This document shows positions 1 to 7,699 of a stretch of 20,202 nucleotides of DNA, one piece after another (position 1 is the stretch's first letter; each line of letters begins with the position of its first letter). The notes under the pieces were generated by a model that ran no database searches, was not told where the DNA came from, and saw only the letters and a program-made list of their open reading frames with translations. A program made the position numbers and the translations under genes. The stretch lies in the NCBI GenBank assembly GCA_964387645.1, contig CAYLYM010000069.1:1-20202 (forward strand). The letters are read 5' to 3'. The stretch is from CAYLYM01 sp964387645. GTDB lineage: Bacteria > Calditrichota > Calditrichia > RBG-13-44-9.

Positions 1-1287
1 ATTTTACTTGAGTTAAAGGAGGAAAGTGAGAAGGCACTTCTTTTCAGAATGAATTTGACTCCCGATTATAGCCGCCATAATTGGATAAATTCAGAGGTTC
101 AAATACTCAATAGTCGTCCGGTAATCATACGAGTTATTAAAGAATTAAAATTGCTTGAAGAGCATTTAAAGAAGAAAAAATTGCCTGGTGATTCATTGAT
201 TTTAGAAGAAGCAATCGACGATTTTTACAAAGCCCTAAAAATAGAAACAACCAAAGATGCGCCGGTGGTGGAGATTAAATTTCAGCACCAAGAACCGCAA
301 ATGGCGGCCAGGATTGTTCAGTCCATTATTAAAAACTATATTCAATATCGAAATGAAATTTTCGAGAAGAATTCAGTTTACCGATTTTTAAATGAGCAAA
401 TTCAGTTAACCGAGCAGCAATTGAAGGAATTAGAAGAGAAAGCTGTTGCTTTTAAACAGGAAAGTGGTCTTGCCATTCCACAAGAGCATGGAAAAATATT
501 GTATGACAAGCTTGCTAATTATGAGAAGAATCTGGCCGAGGTCCAAACGAAAAGAATTGCTTTAGAATCACAGTTAAAAGTGTTAAGAAATCAGTTAGCC
601 AAAGGAGTTGACCTCACCTTACCCGCTGAAACAGGAGAACAACCTTCAGCCAGGATTAAATACATACTGGGATTAAGAACACGACTGTTTGAACTCGAAT
701 TGCAACGACAAAAACTCCTTGAAAAATACACGCCGCAATTCTCTGAAATTGTTAATTTAAACCGTGAGATTGAAACCTTTCAAAAGAAAATAAACGATGA
801 AATGAAAAAATATGTTTTAGAAGTTGAAACAGAATACCAGGCGATAAGAGCTGAAGAAAAAGTTTTGAATGAAAAGTTAGAAGAAATTAGAAGGGAAATC
901 CAGGATTTTGTAGAGAAACAACATCAATTGGAGCAAATAACAAGGGGAATTGATGACAAACGGGATGTTTATTCCGTGCTCCTCAAACAGAAAGAAGAAG
1001 CTCGGATTTCGTTAGCTAAGTCTGAAGAACGTGTCTCAGTAAAAGTTATCAGCCCACCAACCATTCCGGTCACTCCAGTTCGGCCCAAAAGAAAGTTAAA
1101 TGTTTTGATCTCCATATTTGTAGGTCTTATTGTGTCGCTTGGCACAGCCTTTCTTATGGAAATGATCAGTCCAACTTTCTCTACTGTTGAAGAAGTAGAG
1201 AAGGTGCTTAATATCCCCGTCCTTGGATCGATTCATGAATTCTCGGCTCATGGAGAAGATTCTTCCAGAGTAAAATCTGCAAATTGA
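1..1287 (+). CDS. Wzz/GumC-type polysaccharide chain-length determinant (5'-truncated by window edge)
   Basis: Polysaccharide co-polymerase of the Wzz/GumC family, an inner-membrane protein that sets chain length or couples export in Wzx/Wzy systems. The frame is open from base 1, upstream of the first in-window ATG at 49. The protein starts mid-domain (the stretch around SEVQILNSRPVI is internal in this family), so the N-terminal membrane helix lies outside the window. After the Wzz segment comes a long heptad-rich coiled coil (about residues 105-180 and 230-320 counted from the ATG at 49). A proline-rich stretch (SPPTIPVTPVRP) and a C-terminal transmembrane helix (LNVLISIFVGLIVSLGTAFL) follow. 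The protein ends about 45 residues after that helix, so the BY-kinase domain fused to some homologues is absent; a separate kinase may lie elsewhere. It is the first visible member of the polysaccharide cluster. Family call is firm; the exact role in this pathway is inferred. Confidence 0.9.
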   Translation: MLLELKEESEKALLFRMNLTPDYSRHNWINSEVQILNSRPVIIRVIKELKLLEEHLKKKKLPGDSLILEEAIDDFYKALKIETTKDAPVVEIKFQHQEPQMAARIVQSIIKNYIQYRNEIFEKNSVYRFLNEQIQLTEQQLKELEEKAVAFKQESGLAIPQEHGKILYDKLANYEKNLAEVQTKRIALESQLKVLRNQLAKGVDLTLPAETGEQPSARIKYILGLRTRLFELELQRQKLLEKYTPQFSEIVNLNREIETFQKKINDEMKKYVLEVETEYQAIRAEEKVLNEKLEEIRREIQDFVEKQHQLEQITRGIDDKRDVYSVLLKQKEEARISLAKSEERVSVKVISPPTIPVTPVRPKRKLNVLISIFVGLIVSLGTAFLMEMISPTFSTVEEVEKVLNIPVLGSIHEFSAHGEDSSRVKSAN

Positions 1288-1296
1288 GTTGATTCT

Positions 1297-1316
1297 TTTC
1301 GGGATTTCCCGAAAAT
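1297..1316. repeat. Perfect 9-bp inverted repeat just after the Wzz gene
   Basis: Arms TTTTCGGGA (1297-1305) and TCCCGAAAA (1308-1316) are perfect reverse complements separated by TT. The RNA would fold as an 8-bp stem with an ATTT loop, starting 10 nt after the Wzz stop codon. No U-tract follows on the + strand, so it is an incomplete intrinsic terminator at best; it could instead protect the mRNA 3' end or bind a protein. Confidence 0.6.
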
Positions 1317-1387
1317 GGAAAAGAGTCCGAAGTGTTTAAAAAAATGAATTTCTTTCTTAATGAAACAAATAATCGGATTTAAAAAAT

Positions 1388-1416
1388 TTGTCATGCAGTT
1401 CTGTTAAAGGTATTTA
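1388..1416 (+). promoter_or_regulatory. Weak candidate sigma70-type promoter before the DUF354 gene
   Basis: A -35-like TTGTCA (1388-1393) and a poor -10-like TATTTA (1411-1416) are separated by 17 bp. Predicted initiation near 1423 would place the hairpin at 1423-1455 at the very 5' end of the transcript. The -10 matches consensus at only three positions, and this AT-rich spacer will contain chance matches. Confidence 0.25.
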
Positions 1417-1422
1417 TTGCAG

Positions 1423-1467
1423 TGACCACAAAGCTTTTGGAGAAAAGTGTGGTCATTCCTGTTTTTT
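1423..1467 (+). terminator. Candidate intrinsic terminator between the Wzz gene and the DUF354 gene
   Basis: Arms TGACCACA (1423-1430) and TGTGGTCA (1448-1455) pair perfectly. Inside them CTTTT (1434-1438) pairs with AAAAG (1443-1447) around a GGAG loop, leaving a 3-nt bulge (AAG, 1431-1433). A T6 run follows at 1462-1467, six bases after the stem. This is a reasonable rho-independent terminator for the Wzz transcript, although the U-tract is a little distant. It could instead be a 5'-leader hairpin or attenuator for the genes that follow. Confidence 0.5.
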
Positions 1468-1491
1468 ATTCTGGAAAGAAGTCTGGTTAAA

Positions 1492-2559
1492 ATGAATCTA
1501 ATTCAAGCTATGCGGATTATTTTTGATATTGGCCATCCAGCGGATGTTCATCTTTTTAAAAATACGATCTGGTATTGCCAGGGGCGGGGATATCCTTGTC
1601 AGATTGTTTGCCGACCTCGCGATAATACCATGGCCCTCCTGAAACGTTATGGATTTGGTTTTATTTCATTAGGACACTACGATTCGCTGTGGAGGAAATT
1701 TGCTGGTATTTTTCGAATAGATTATCAATATATTCAAGTCTGTAAATCTTTCAAGCCTAATCTTCTTATAAGTTTTGGATCCCCTTATTCAAGCCACGTC
1801 AGCAAAATCTTAAAAATTCCGCATTTTACCTTTATTGATACTGAACCGGATCGATATTCTTTCTATTATTGGCAATATCGCCTGTTATTCGAACCATTCA
1901 CGGACTATGTTTTTGTCCCTAAGAGCTATAACCAGAAATTTTCTGCCAGAAAAAAAATGCCCTATTCAGGTTTTAAAGAATTGGCTTATTTGCATCCGAA
2001 CCGGTTTAAACCCGATAGTAAAATATTAGAAAAGTTAAATATCAGGCTGGATGAAAAGAAAATCCTGGTCAAATTTGCAGCGTGGGATGCTATTCATGAC
2101 GTGCATCATCGAGGGTTCAAAAATTCGCAAGATAGAATTAAATTTGTGCGCCAACTTCAAAGATTCGGAAGAGTATTTCTGAGTTCTGAAATTGAAATAC
2201 CTGAGCTAGATGATTTAAAAATTTCTTTACCACCGGGAGATATTCATCACCTATTGGCCTGTTGTGATTTATACGTGGGTGAGGGTGCTACAATGGCTTC
2301 TGAGGCAGGTATACTCGGAGTTCCCTGGGTGTTTCTCTATTACCGTAGTTTGGGATATCTGGATTATCAGGAAAAACACTATGGCCTGGGTAAGGTGTGT
2401 TTTTCTCCTGAAGATGCGCTGATCTGGAGTGAAAAATATTTAACCATGCCTGATATTAAACAAGAGTGGAGAAAGAAACGCCAGCGTTTACTGGAAGATC
2501 ATATTGATGTAACCCAAATGCTAATTGATACAATTGAAGATCATGCAAAAACATTGTGA
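1492..2559 (+). CDS. DUF354 family GT-B-like protein (putative glycosyltransferase/epimerase fold)
   Basis: DUF354 protein, a family with a GT-B-like two-Rossmann fold resembling UDP-GlcNAc 2-epimerase and MurG; the activity of most members is unproven. Family hallmarks are the N-terminus MRIIFDIGHPADVHLFKN and the C-terminal motif GEGATMASEAGILGVPWV, which in GT-B enzymes contacts the nucleotide-sugar. The frame is open from a GTG at 1447, but that lies inside the hairpin/T-run. ATG 1492 has a GGAAAGAAG-type ribosome site 11 nt upstream, while ATG 1510 gives the usual family N-terminus; I list 1492, with 1510 a real alternative. The stop overlaps the next gene's GTG (GTGA), suggesting translational coupling with the deacetylase. 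Inferred role: making or transferring one sugar of the repeat unit. Confidence 0.85.
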   Translation: MNLIQAMRIIFDIGHPADVHLFKNTIWYCQGRGYPCQIVCRPRDNTMALLKRYGFGFISLGHYDSLWRKFAGIFRIDYQYIQVCKSFKPNLLISFGSPYSSHVSKILKIPHFTFIDTEPDRYSFYYWQYRLLFEPFTDYVFVPKSYNQKFSARKKMPYSGFKELAYLHPNRFKPDSKILEKLNIRLDEKKILVKFAAWDAIHDVHHRGFKNSQDRIKFVRQLQRFGRVFLSSEIEIPELDDLKISLPPGDIHHLLACCDLYVGEGATMASEAGILGVPWVFLYYRSLGYLDYQEKHYGLGKVCFSPEDALIWSEKYLTMPDIKQEWRKKRQRLLEDHIDVTQMLIDTIEDHAKTL

Positions 2560-3461
2560 GGATCTGTTTCTTGATTTTTAAATATTTGTACCAATATGCT
2601 GAAATCATTAGTTTGAAAATTGAAAATCGTCTTTGCCGTAAGCGGGGGAAGTCTGGTGGAATTATTATATTAGCGTATCATGATGTTGGGTATTTACCTG
2701 ATGATTTGCAACGCAATTATATTTTTAACGTTCATCCAGACCAATTTGCCCGACAAATGGAGATTCTTTCTGAAGAAAAAATTTCTGTCATCTCTTTAAA
2801 TGAAGCTATTGAAAAAATAAAACACGGTGAGCTTTTAGAAGACCTTTTTCTTGTTATTACTTTCGATGATGGATACCACCAGTTTGTTGATTATGCTTTA
2901 CCCATTCTTGAAAGGTACAATTTCCCGGCGACCATTTTCATCACCACTGGTTTTTTAGATAGAAAAGAACCTTTTCCCTGGTTAAATGAAAATTATTCAT
3001 TTAACCTTCCTGTAGAAGCGTGGTATCCTTTAACTTTTAATGACTTAAAGCTCTTAAGCCAACATCCAGGAATCGAGATTGGAAGCCATTCTCATAACCA
3101 CCTGAATTTAAAAAAAGTCTCAGTCGATATTTTCTTAGAAGATGTTGTTCGCTCTCTTAAAATTTTAAAAGAGACTGTAGGAAAAGCAGTTCAATTTTTT
3201 TCTTATCCCTTTTCTTTTTTTGGTAGCAAGAATAGTTGGTTGATGGAGCAGACCATGATAGAAGAAGAATTAAAAAAAATGGGTATAAAAGGGATTTGTA
3301 CTACACAAATAGGAGTAAATAGGCCGAATACAAACCCCTTTGCCTTGAAACGCATTCAAATAAAAAATTATGATGATGAGGAAATTTTTCGTGCTCGTAC
3401 CAGCGGGAACTTGAAAATACTGGAAAAATTACAGCACTTTTTCAGATTGATATCCGATTGA
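2556..3461 (+). CDS. Polysaccharide deacetylase, NodB homology domain (carbohydrate esterase 4)
   Basis: Metal-dependent de-N- or de-O-acetylase of the CE4 family. Visible motifs, numbered from the GTG at 2556: TFDDG at 102-106, holding the catalytic-base and metal-ligand aspartates; HSHNH at 178-182, supplying the metal-binding histidines; and a motif-3-like FFSYPFSFFG around 214-223. The length (301 aa) suits a single NodB domain with short extensions. The N-terminal segment (MRICFLIFKYLYQYAEIISL) is only weakly hydrophobic and no clear signal peptide is visible, so the enzyme may act in the cytoplasm or at the inner membrane. The GTG start overlaps the preceding TGA (GTGA), which supports it; TTG at 2571 is an alternative. 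In this setting it probably trims acetyl groups from the polymer or from an intermediate. Confidence 0.85.
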   Translation: MRICFLIFKYLYQYAEIISLKIENRLCRKRGKSGGIIILAYHDVGYLPDDLQRNYIFNVHPDQFARQMEILSEEKISVISLNEAIEKIKHGELLEDLFLVITFDDGYHQFVDYALPILERYNFPATIFITTGFLDRKEPFPWLNENYSFNLPVEAWYPLTFNDLKLLSQHPGIEIGSHSHNHLNLKKVSVDIFLEDVVRSLKILKETVGKAVQFFSYPFSFFGSKNSWLMEQTMIEEELKKMGIKGICTTQIGVNRPNTNPFALKRIQIKNYDDEEIFRARTSGNLKILEKLQHFFRLISD

Positions 3462-3526
3462 ACCAAACTTTTGAGTAATTTTACATTTATTCCCTAATTG
3501 ATTTGTTTTACTTGATTTAAAAAAGA

Positions 3527-4441
3527 ATGAAGAAGAGCACTTCTTCTGATCGATTAAAAACAAAACCTGAGGCGTTATTAAAAAGATGGCGTTACGCCAT
3601 TATTACTCCTGTGAAGGATGAAGAAAATTATATCGAAAATCTCATCCGATCGGTAATAAATCAAACGTTTTTGCCTGTTAAATGGATTATTATTGACGAT
3701 GGTTCGCAAGATGCTACACCCCAAATTCTCAATGAATATGCCGAAAAATATTCTTTCATAAATGTGATTACTTTGCCCCCTGGAAGAGAACGAAAGCCTG
3801 GAGGCGATACTGTTTTTGAAATTGGACTTCAGCAATTGAATTTGAATTCGATAGATATTTTGGCTCGTATCGACGCCGATGTTACTTTTGACCCGGATTA
3901 TATAGAGAGAATGATTGAGGAATTTGAGAAATCGCCTGAACTGGGTATTGCCAGTGGTGAAATATTGGAAATGATAGAAGGAGTACCCCGGCACATTCCC
4001 GGGCCGTCCTTCCAGACACATGGCGCCAACAAGTTTTATCGCGTTCAGTGTTTTCGCGATATTGGGGGACTGGATAAACAATTAGGTTGGGATATCGTTG
4101 ACAATATAAAGGCAATGCGGAAAGGATGGGAAGCCCGGCGAATACCTCACTTATTTTTCGTCCATCACCGTCCAATGGGCAGCAGCCGTAATAAGTGGGC
4201 CGCATTCGTTAATTGGGGAAAAGCAGCCTATCTCACCGGATACCATCCGCTATATTTTTTAAGCAAATTTATCTTCCGAATTTTTACTCCTCCATATCTG
4301 CTGGGTAGCCTGGTAATGGCCTATCATTATCTTTCAGGTTTCTGGCGCTGTGATCCTCGAATTGTTGATGATTCTACTCGAAAGTTTATTCAAAAAGAAC
4401 AATTAAAAAGATTATTAAGAAAAAAAAGCAAATGGGATTGA
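3527..4441 (+). CDS. Family 2 glycosyltransferase (GT-A fold)
   Basis: Inverting GT2 transferase that moves a sugar from a nucleotide donor to the lipid-linked acceptor at the cytoplasmic membrane. The N-terminal half shows the GT-A pattern: AIITPVKDEENYIENLI at residues 24-40, DDGS at 57-60 (nucleotide binding) and a DAD metal-binding triad at 116-118 within ARIDADVTFDPDYIE. LGWDIVDNIKAMRKGW near 186-201 corresponds to the acceptor/catalytic-base region. The C-terminal part has a hydrophobic stretch (YFLSKFIFRIFTPPYLLGSLVMAYHYL region) that may sit on the membrane. It is separated from the deacetylase by 65 bp and overlaps the next gene by 10 bp. No strong Shine-Dalgarno precedes ATG 3527. 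Sugar specificity cannot be read from the sequence. Confidence 0.9.
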   Translation: MKKSTSSDRLKTKPEALLKRWRYAIITPVKDEENYIENLIRSVINQTFLPVKWIIIDDGSQDATPQILNEYAEKYSFINVITLPPGRERKPGGDTVFEIGLQQLNLNSIDILARIDADVTFDPDYIERMIEEFEKSPELGIASGEILEMIEGVPRHIPGPSFQTHGANKFYRVQCFRDIGGLDKQLGWDIVDNIKAMRKGWEARRIPHLFFVHHRPMGSSRNKWAAFVNWGKAAYLTGYHPLYFLSKFIFRIFTPPYLLGSLVMAYHYLSGFWRCDPRIVDDSTRKFIQKEQLKRLLRKKSKWD

Positions 4442-5841
4442 TTTTTCAAAGATTAGAAAAAAGAATCTTTACTATACCTCCTGATGTCATCTGGATTTTA
4501 TTCGGAATAGTTGTGGGGTTGTTTATTCTAAATATTCAAGTATTTCCCCTTTATCGCATTCTGATTATTATTGGAGGCATTTTTTTATTTTATTTATTAA
4601 TAAGTATTCGAAGGCGCTTTGACTTTCTACTCGTATTTTTCTTTGTATCTCTTATTTTCAGTCCGGATGTTTTCTTTGTTTTGATTTATCACTGTAGCTG
4701 GTCTGATGGAATTTCAGTTACCCTTACAGATTTCATTTTATTTCTTATAATTCTGCTCTATTTATTAGAAAACCGAGAGAATTTATTTAAACACCATTTT
4801 TTTCTTTTCCATTTAGATTTGCCCATGTTGCTTCTGGTGCTTGCATCATTGTTGTCCATTATTAATTCAATTAATCTAACAGCCTCATCTTTTCAAATTA
4901 TTAATTTTATCAAACTTTATCTGGTCTTTTTCATTTTTATCCGTTTGATGTATTTTTCCATTAATATTGAGAAGATGTTTTTCAAAGGATTGATTATTCT
5001 TGTGGGTGTTCAGACAGTGTATTTTTTACAGAGCATTCTTGAACATGGTTTTTTGAATGGCTTCAGGCATTCCGGAGCTTTCCCGAATCCCAATTCAATG
5101 GCAGAATTTTTTGCACCAATTCTGGTAATTTCTCTTTGCATGATTTTGGTAAAATCGAGATCGTTTAATATAAAGTTGGCTTTGCCCATGGTCATCTGGA
5201 CAGGAATCATGCTAATTTTAAGCTTTTCACGTGGTGGCTGGTTGAGTGCCTTCACCTCATTGGTGCTTATGATGTTTTTTCTCTTCAGAGAGAAACAGAT
5301 CAACCGTAAATATATTTATTTCACTGTTTTTGCAATAATTGTATTTGTTGTTATTTTTTCAGGAGAAATTATTGAACGGTTGCATTTTAATGATGAATCG
5401 GCGCAATCACGTTTGTATTTGAATAAAATTGCCTTAAATATGATATCGACACAGCCGATATTTGGCGTGGGTATAAATACTTTCCCTTTTGTAATGAAGC
5501 AATTCTATTATCCTGGACTTCAAACGCATGCCTGGCTACATACGGTTCATAATCAATACTTGCTTGTATGGTCGGAAATGGGAATATTGGGGATTATAAG
5601 CTTTTTATGGTTATTGTATGGAGCATTTCGGTATGCCTGGAAAACTTTTCGATCCACTTCTCCATTCCGGTTCTTTGCTCTGGCACTGTTATTAGCTGTA
5701 TTAACGAGTGCATTGCATATGATGGCCGATATGTATGTGAGTTTCACAAATAATGTGCTTCTGTGGCTAATTTTCGCTGGGATAGGAGCAATTTATTTAA
5801 AAAGCCTGGAATTAACTGATAACTCAGCAAGATCTTCTTAG
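4432..5841 (+). CDS. O-antigen ligase/polymerase (Wzy/WaaL-like) membrane protein
   Basis: Polytopic membrane protein of the O-antigen ligase/Wzy superfamily, 469 aa with roughly 10-12 hydrophobic segments. Hallmarks: FPNPNSMAEFFA near residues 217-228, SRGGW at 266-270, and a large loop with SRLYLNKIALNMISTQPIFGVG followed by HNQYLLVWSEMGILG near 373-387. This is the Wzy_C signature in which conserved Arg and His residues serve lipid-linked glycan transfer. It would polymerise repeat units on the periplasmic face, or ligate glycan to an acceptor; the two activities cannot be separated by sequence alone. Position beside a flippase and a chain-length protein favours polymerase. The start overlaps the GT2 gene by 10 bp. 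Composition is visibly AT-richer than its neighbours, as is common for wzy genes. Confidence 0.85.
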   Translation: MGLIFQRLEKRIFTIPPDVIWILFGIVVGLFILNIQVFPLYRILIIIGGIFLFYLLISIRRRFDFLLVFFFVSLIFSPDVFFVLIYHCSWSDGISVTLTDFILFLIILLYLLENRENLFKHHFFLFHLDLPMLLLVLASLLSIINSINLTASSFQIINFIKLYLVFFIFIRLMYFSINIEKMFFKGLIILVGVQTVYFLQSILEHGFLNGFRHSGAFPNPNSMAEFFAPILVISLCMILVKSRSFNIKLALPMVIWTGIMLILSFSRGGWLSAFTSLVLMMFFLFREKQINRKYIYFTVFAIIVFVVIFSGEIIERLHFNDESAQSRLYLNKIALNMISTQPIFGVGINTFPFVMKQFYYPGLQTHAWLHTVHNQYLLVWSEMGILGIISFLWLLYGAFRYAWKTFRSTSPFRFFALALLLAVLTSALHMMADMYVSFTNNVLLWLIFAGIGAIYLKSLELTDNSARSS

Positions 5842-6239
5842 CTACCTGAGCAATTTATTTATGATATTATTCATTGAAATTTGTTTTAATGAAGTGGGAA
5901 AGTTATTGAGTTTTTCGTTTCATTGAATTATGAATCAAGGTTGATAGCCTATTTACTTATCACATGGTGATTTCTTCTTGGGATAAACACAGAGGCGCAG
6001 TGGTGTAGAATTTTTTATTCTGATGAGAAAAAATAGATATATTTAAAAATAGTCCAAACCTGATTATTATGTAAAATATCGTCTTAATGAATTAGCAATA
6101 TTTTGACTCTGCATTCTCGGCGAACTCCACATTAAATAATACTGCAACAAAGTATTTAGATTGTATTATTGTATGAATTTTTAATACATATCTAACTATA
6201 GGCAAACCAATTTTTCAATGTATTTTAATCTTTTAGCGT
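5842..6239. other. 398-bp AT-rich gap inside the polysaccharide cluster
   Basis: No convincing gene lies between the Wzy-like and Wzx-like coding regions. An AT-rich imperfect hairpin (6010-6020 with 6025-6034) and a short ATCAC/GTGAT inverted repeat are present. The phrase ACACAGAGGCGCAG around 5987-6000 resembles decayed intergenic text I associate with many environmental bacterial genomes. TTGACT at 6103-6108 lacks a properly spaced -10. The gap probably splits the cluster into two transcripts, but no promoter can be fixed. Confidence 0.5.
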
Positions 6240-7694
6240 ATGATTTTTAATCTTCGGCGCTTTTTCAAGAATGTTAGCTATTTGTTTACGGCAAATATCA
6301 TTTCGAGTTTAATTTTGTTTTTTCAAGGAGTTTTGCTCATCCGGTATTTGGGAAGTGAACAATATGGTGTCTGGAGTATTTCACGTTCTTTACCTGCCAT
6401 GTTTTATGTAATCACTGATCTGGGTTTAAACAGTTTGATACTCAGGGAGATTGCTTTTCAGCCTAATCGAGAAAGAATAAACCGATTTTTTACCAATGGA
6501 ATTATTCTCAAGGGATTTCTTTCTCTATTATTTTTTCTTGTATTGGGAATATTCTTGTTAATATTCAAATATCCAGCTTCGGTTTCTGTTCTTATTCTGT
6601 TAGCAGCTATTACGTTTGTTGCTACCACTTTTAACGAAATTATTGTTGTTATTTTTAAGGCACAGGAAATTTTTAAATGGCAGGCTTTTCATATATTTCT
6701 ACGTACTTGTGGTGTTTTTGTTGTAGTACTTTGTAATATTTTGTTAAACTCTGGCTTATTCATCATTTGGACAAGTATTTCTATTTTTCATATAGGATTA
6801 CTTATAGGGTTTATCGTTGCAGCCAGGAATTATGTGCAATTTGATTTTCATACCATACTTGCTCTATCTGAACTTTGGAGATTAGTTCAAAGAGCTTTCC
6901 CTTTTGCCCTTATTGGTATTATGAGTGGTTTCTTTCTGGAGATAGATATAGTCATGCTTTCAAAATTGGCTAATTTTTCTGATGTGGGTATTTTTAATGC
7001 AGCCAATAGGCTTATCAGTGCTTTAATCATGTTCCCGTTGTATTTTGGTCATGTCCTTTTTCCTTCTTTCTCTTATTACTTCAAGAATAAACCTGATGAA
7101 TTTACCCGACTGGTTCTCCGATTCGAAAAATATGTCATCATTCTGATTTTTCCTCTCTGTGCTATTTTGTATAAATTAGCTGATCAAATTGTTTTATTTT
7201 TATTCGGTCGTGGCTATATTAATTCCATTATTCCTTTGAAAATTCTAAGCTTATCATTTTTGTTTAACTTCTTTTCTGTTGTATTTATTCAATCTCTTAA
7301 TGCTAGCGAATCAGAAAAGCGAGTAGCCTTGTTATTCAGTGGAGCAGTGGGATTAAAACTGGTGCTTAATTTTTTCCTGGTGCCCCAATATACTTATATT
7401 GGAGCCAGCATCTCGGCTGTAAGTGGCGAATTTTTCCGTTTTATTGGAGCTTTTTCTTTCTTTGCTATTCATTTAAAATATCGGATTAAATTTGAATCTA
7501 TATCGACTTACTCGCTGGTTTTGTTGCCATTGATATTTTTTTTATATCCATGGCCTCGCAATTACAGCTTTTTCGTCCTTCTGGTGGCATTAATGCTTTA
7601 CGTTTGGTTGCTTTTTAAAAAACAACTTTTGTCGAAGCAAGAGTTACTTTCAATTTGGAGGAGAATGGCAAATAGACATGGAAAAATGGGTTGA
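6240..7694 (+). CDS. Wzx-type polysaccharide flippase (MOP superfamily)
   Basis: Lipid-linked oligosaccharide flippase of the polysaccharide-transport family in the MOP superfamily, with 12-14 hydrophobic segments over 484 aa, typical for Wzx. The N-terminus has the family pattern (FTANIISSLILFFQGVLLIRYLGSEQYGVWSISRS), where G-xx-YG follows the first helix, then DLGLNSLILREIA. A central segment (GIMSGFFLEIDIVMLSKLANFSDVGIFNAANRL) matches the start of the second six-helix half. It would move the undecaprenyl-linked repeat unit to the periplasmic side for the Wzy-like protein. No clear Shine-Dalgarno precedes ATG 6240. Its stop overlaps the possible TTG of the next gene (TTGA), so coupling is likely. 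Strongly AT-rich, as usual for flippase genes. Confidence 0.9.
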   Translation: MIFNLRRFFKNVSYLFTANIISSLILFFQGVLLIRYLGSEQYGVWSISRSLPAMFYVITDLGLNSLILREIAFQPNRERINRFFTNGIILKGFLSLLFFLVLGIFLLIFKYPASVSVLILLAAITFVATTFNEIIVVIFKAQEIFKWQAFHIFLRTCGVFVVVLCNILLNSGLFIIWTSISIFHIGLLIGFIVAARNYVQFDFHTILALSELWRLVQRAFPFALIGIMSGFFLEIDIVMLSKLANFSDVGIFNAANRLISALIMFPLYFGHVLFPSFSYYFKNKPDEFTRLVLRFEKYVIILIFPLCAILYKLADQIVLFLFGRGYINSIIPLKILSLSFLFNFFSVVFIQSLNASESEKRVALLFSGAVGLKLVLNFFLVPQYTYIGASISAVSGEFFRFIGAFSFFAIHLKYRIKFESISTYSLVLLPLIFFLYPWPRNYSFFVLLVALMLYVWLLFKKQLLSKQELLSIWRRMANRHGKMG

Positions 7695-7699
7695 TATTT

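Noticed and set aside
1447..1491. Upstream GTG start for the DUF354 gene
   Set aside because: The GTG lies in the 3' arm of the hairpin and the extra residues have no counterpart at the usual N-terminus of the family.
3578..4081. 167-codon minus-strand open frame opposite the GT2 gene
   Set aside because: It lies wholly inside a convincing glycosyltransferase gene on the other strand, has no family motif and no supported start.
6103..6140. TTGACT with TAAATAAT as a promoter before the flippase gene
   Set aside because: The spacing between the boxes is about 24 bp, too long for a sigma70-type promoter.
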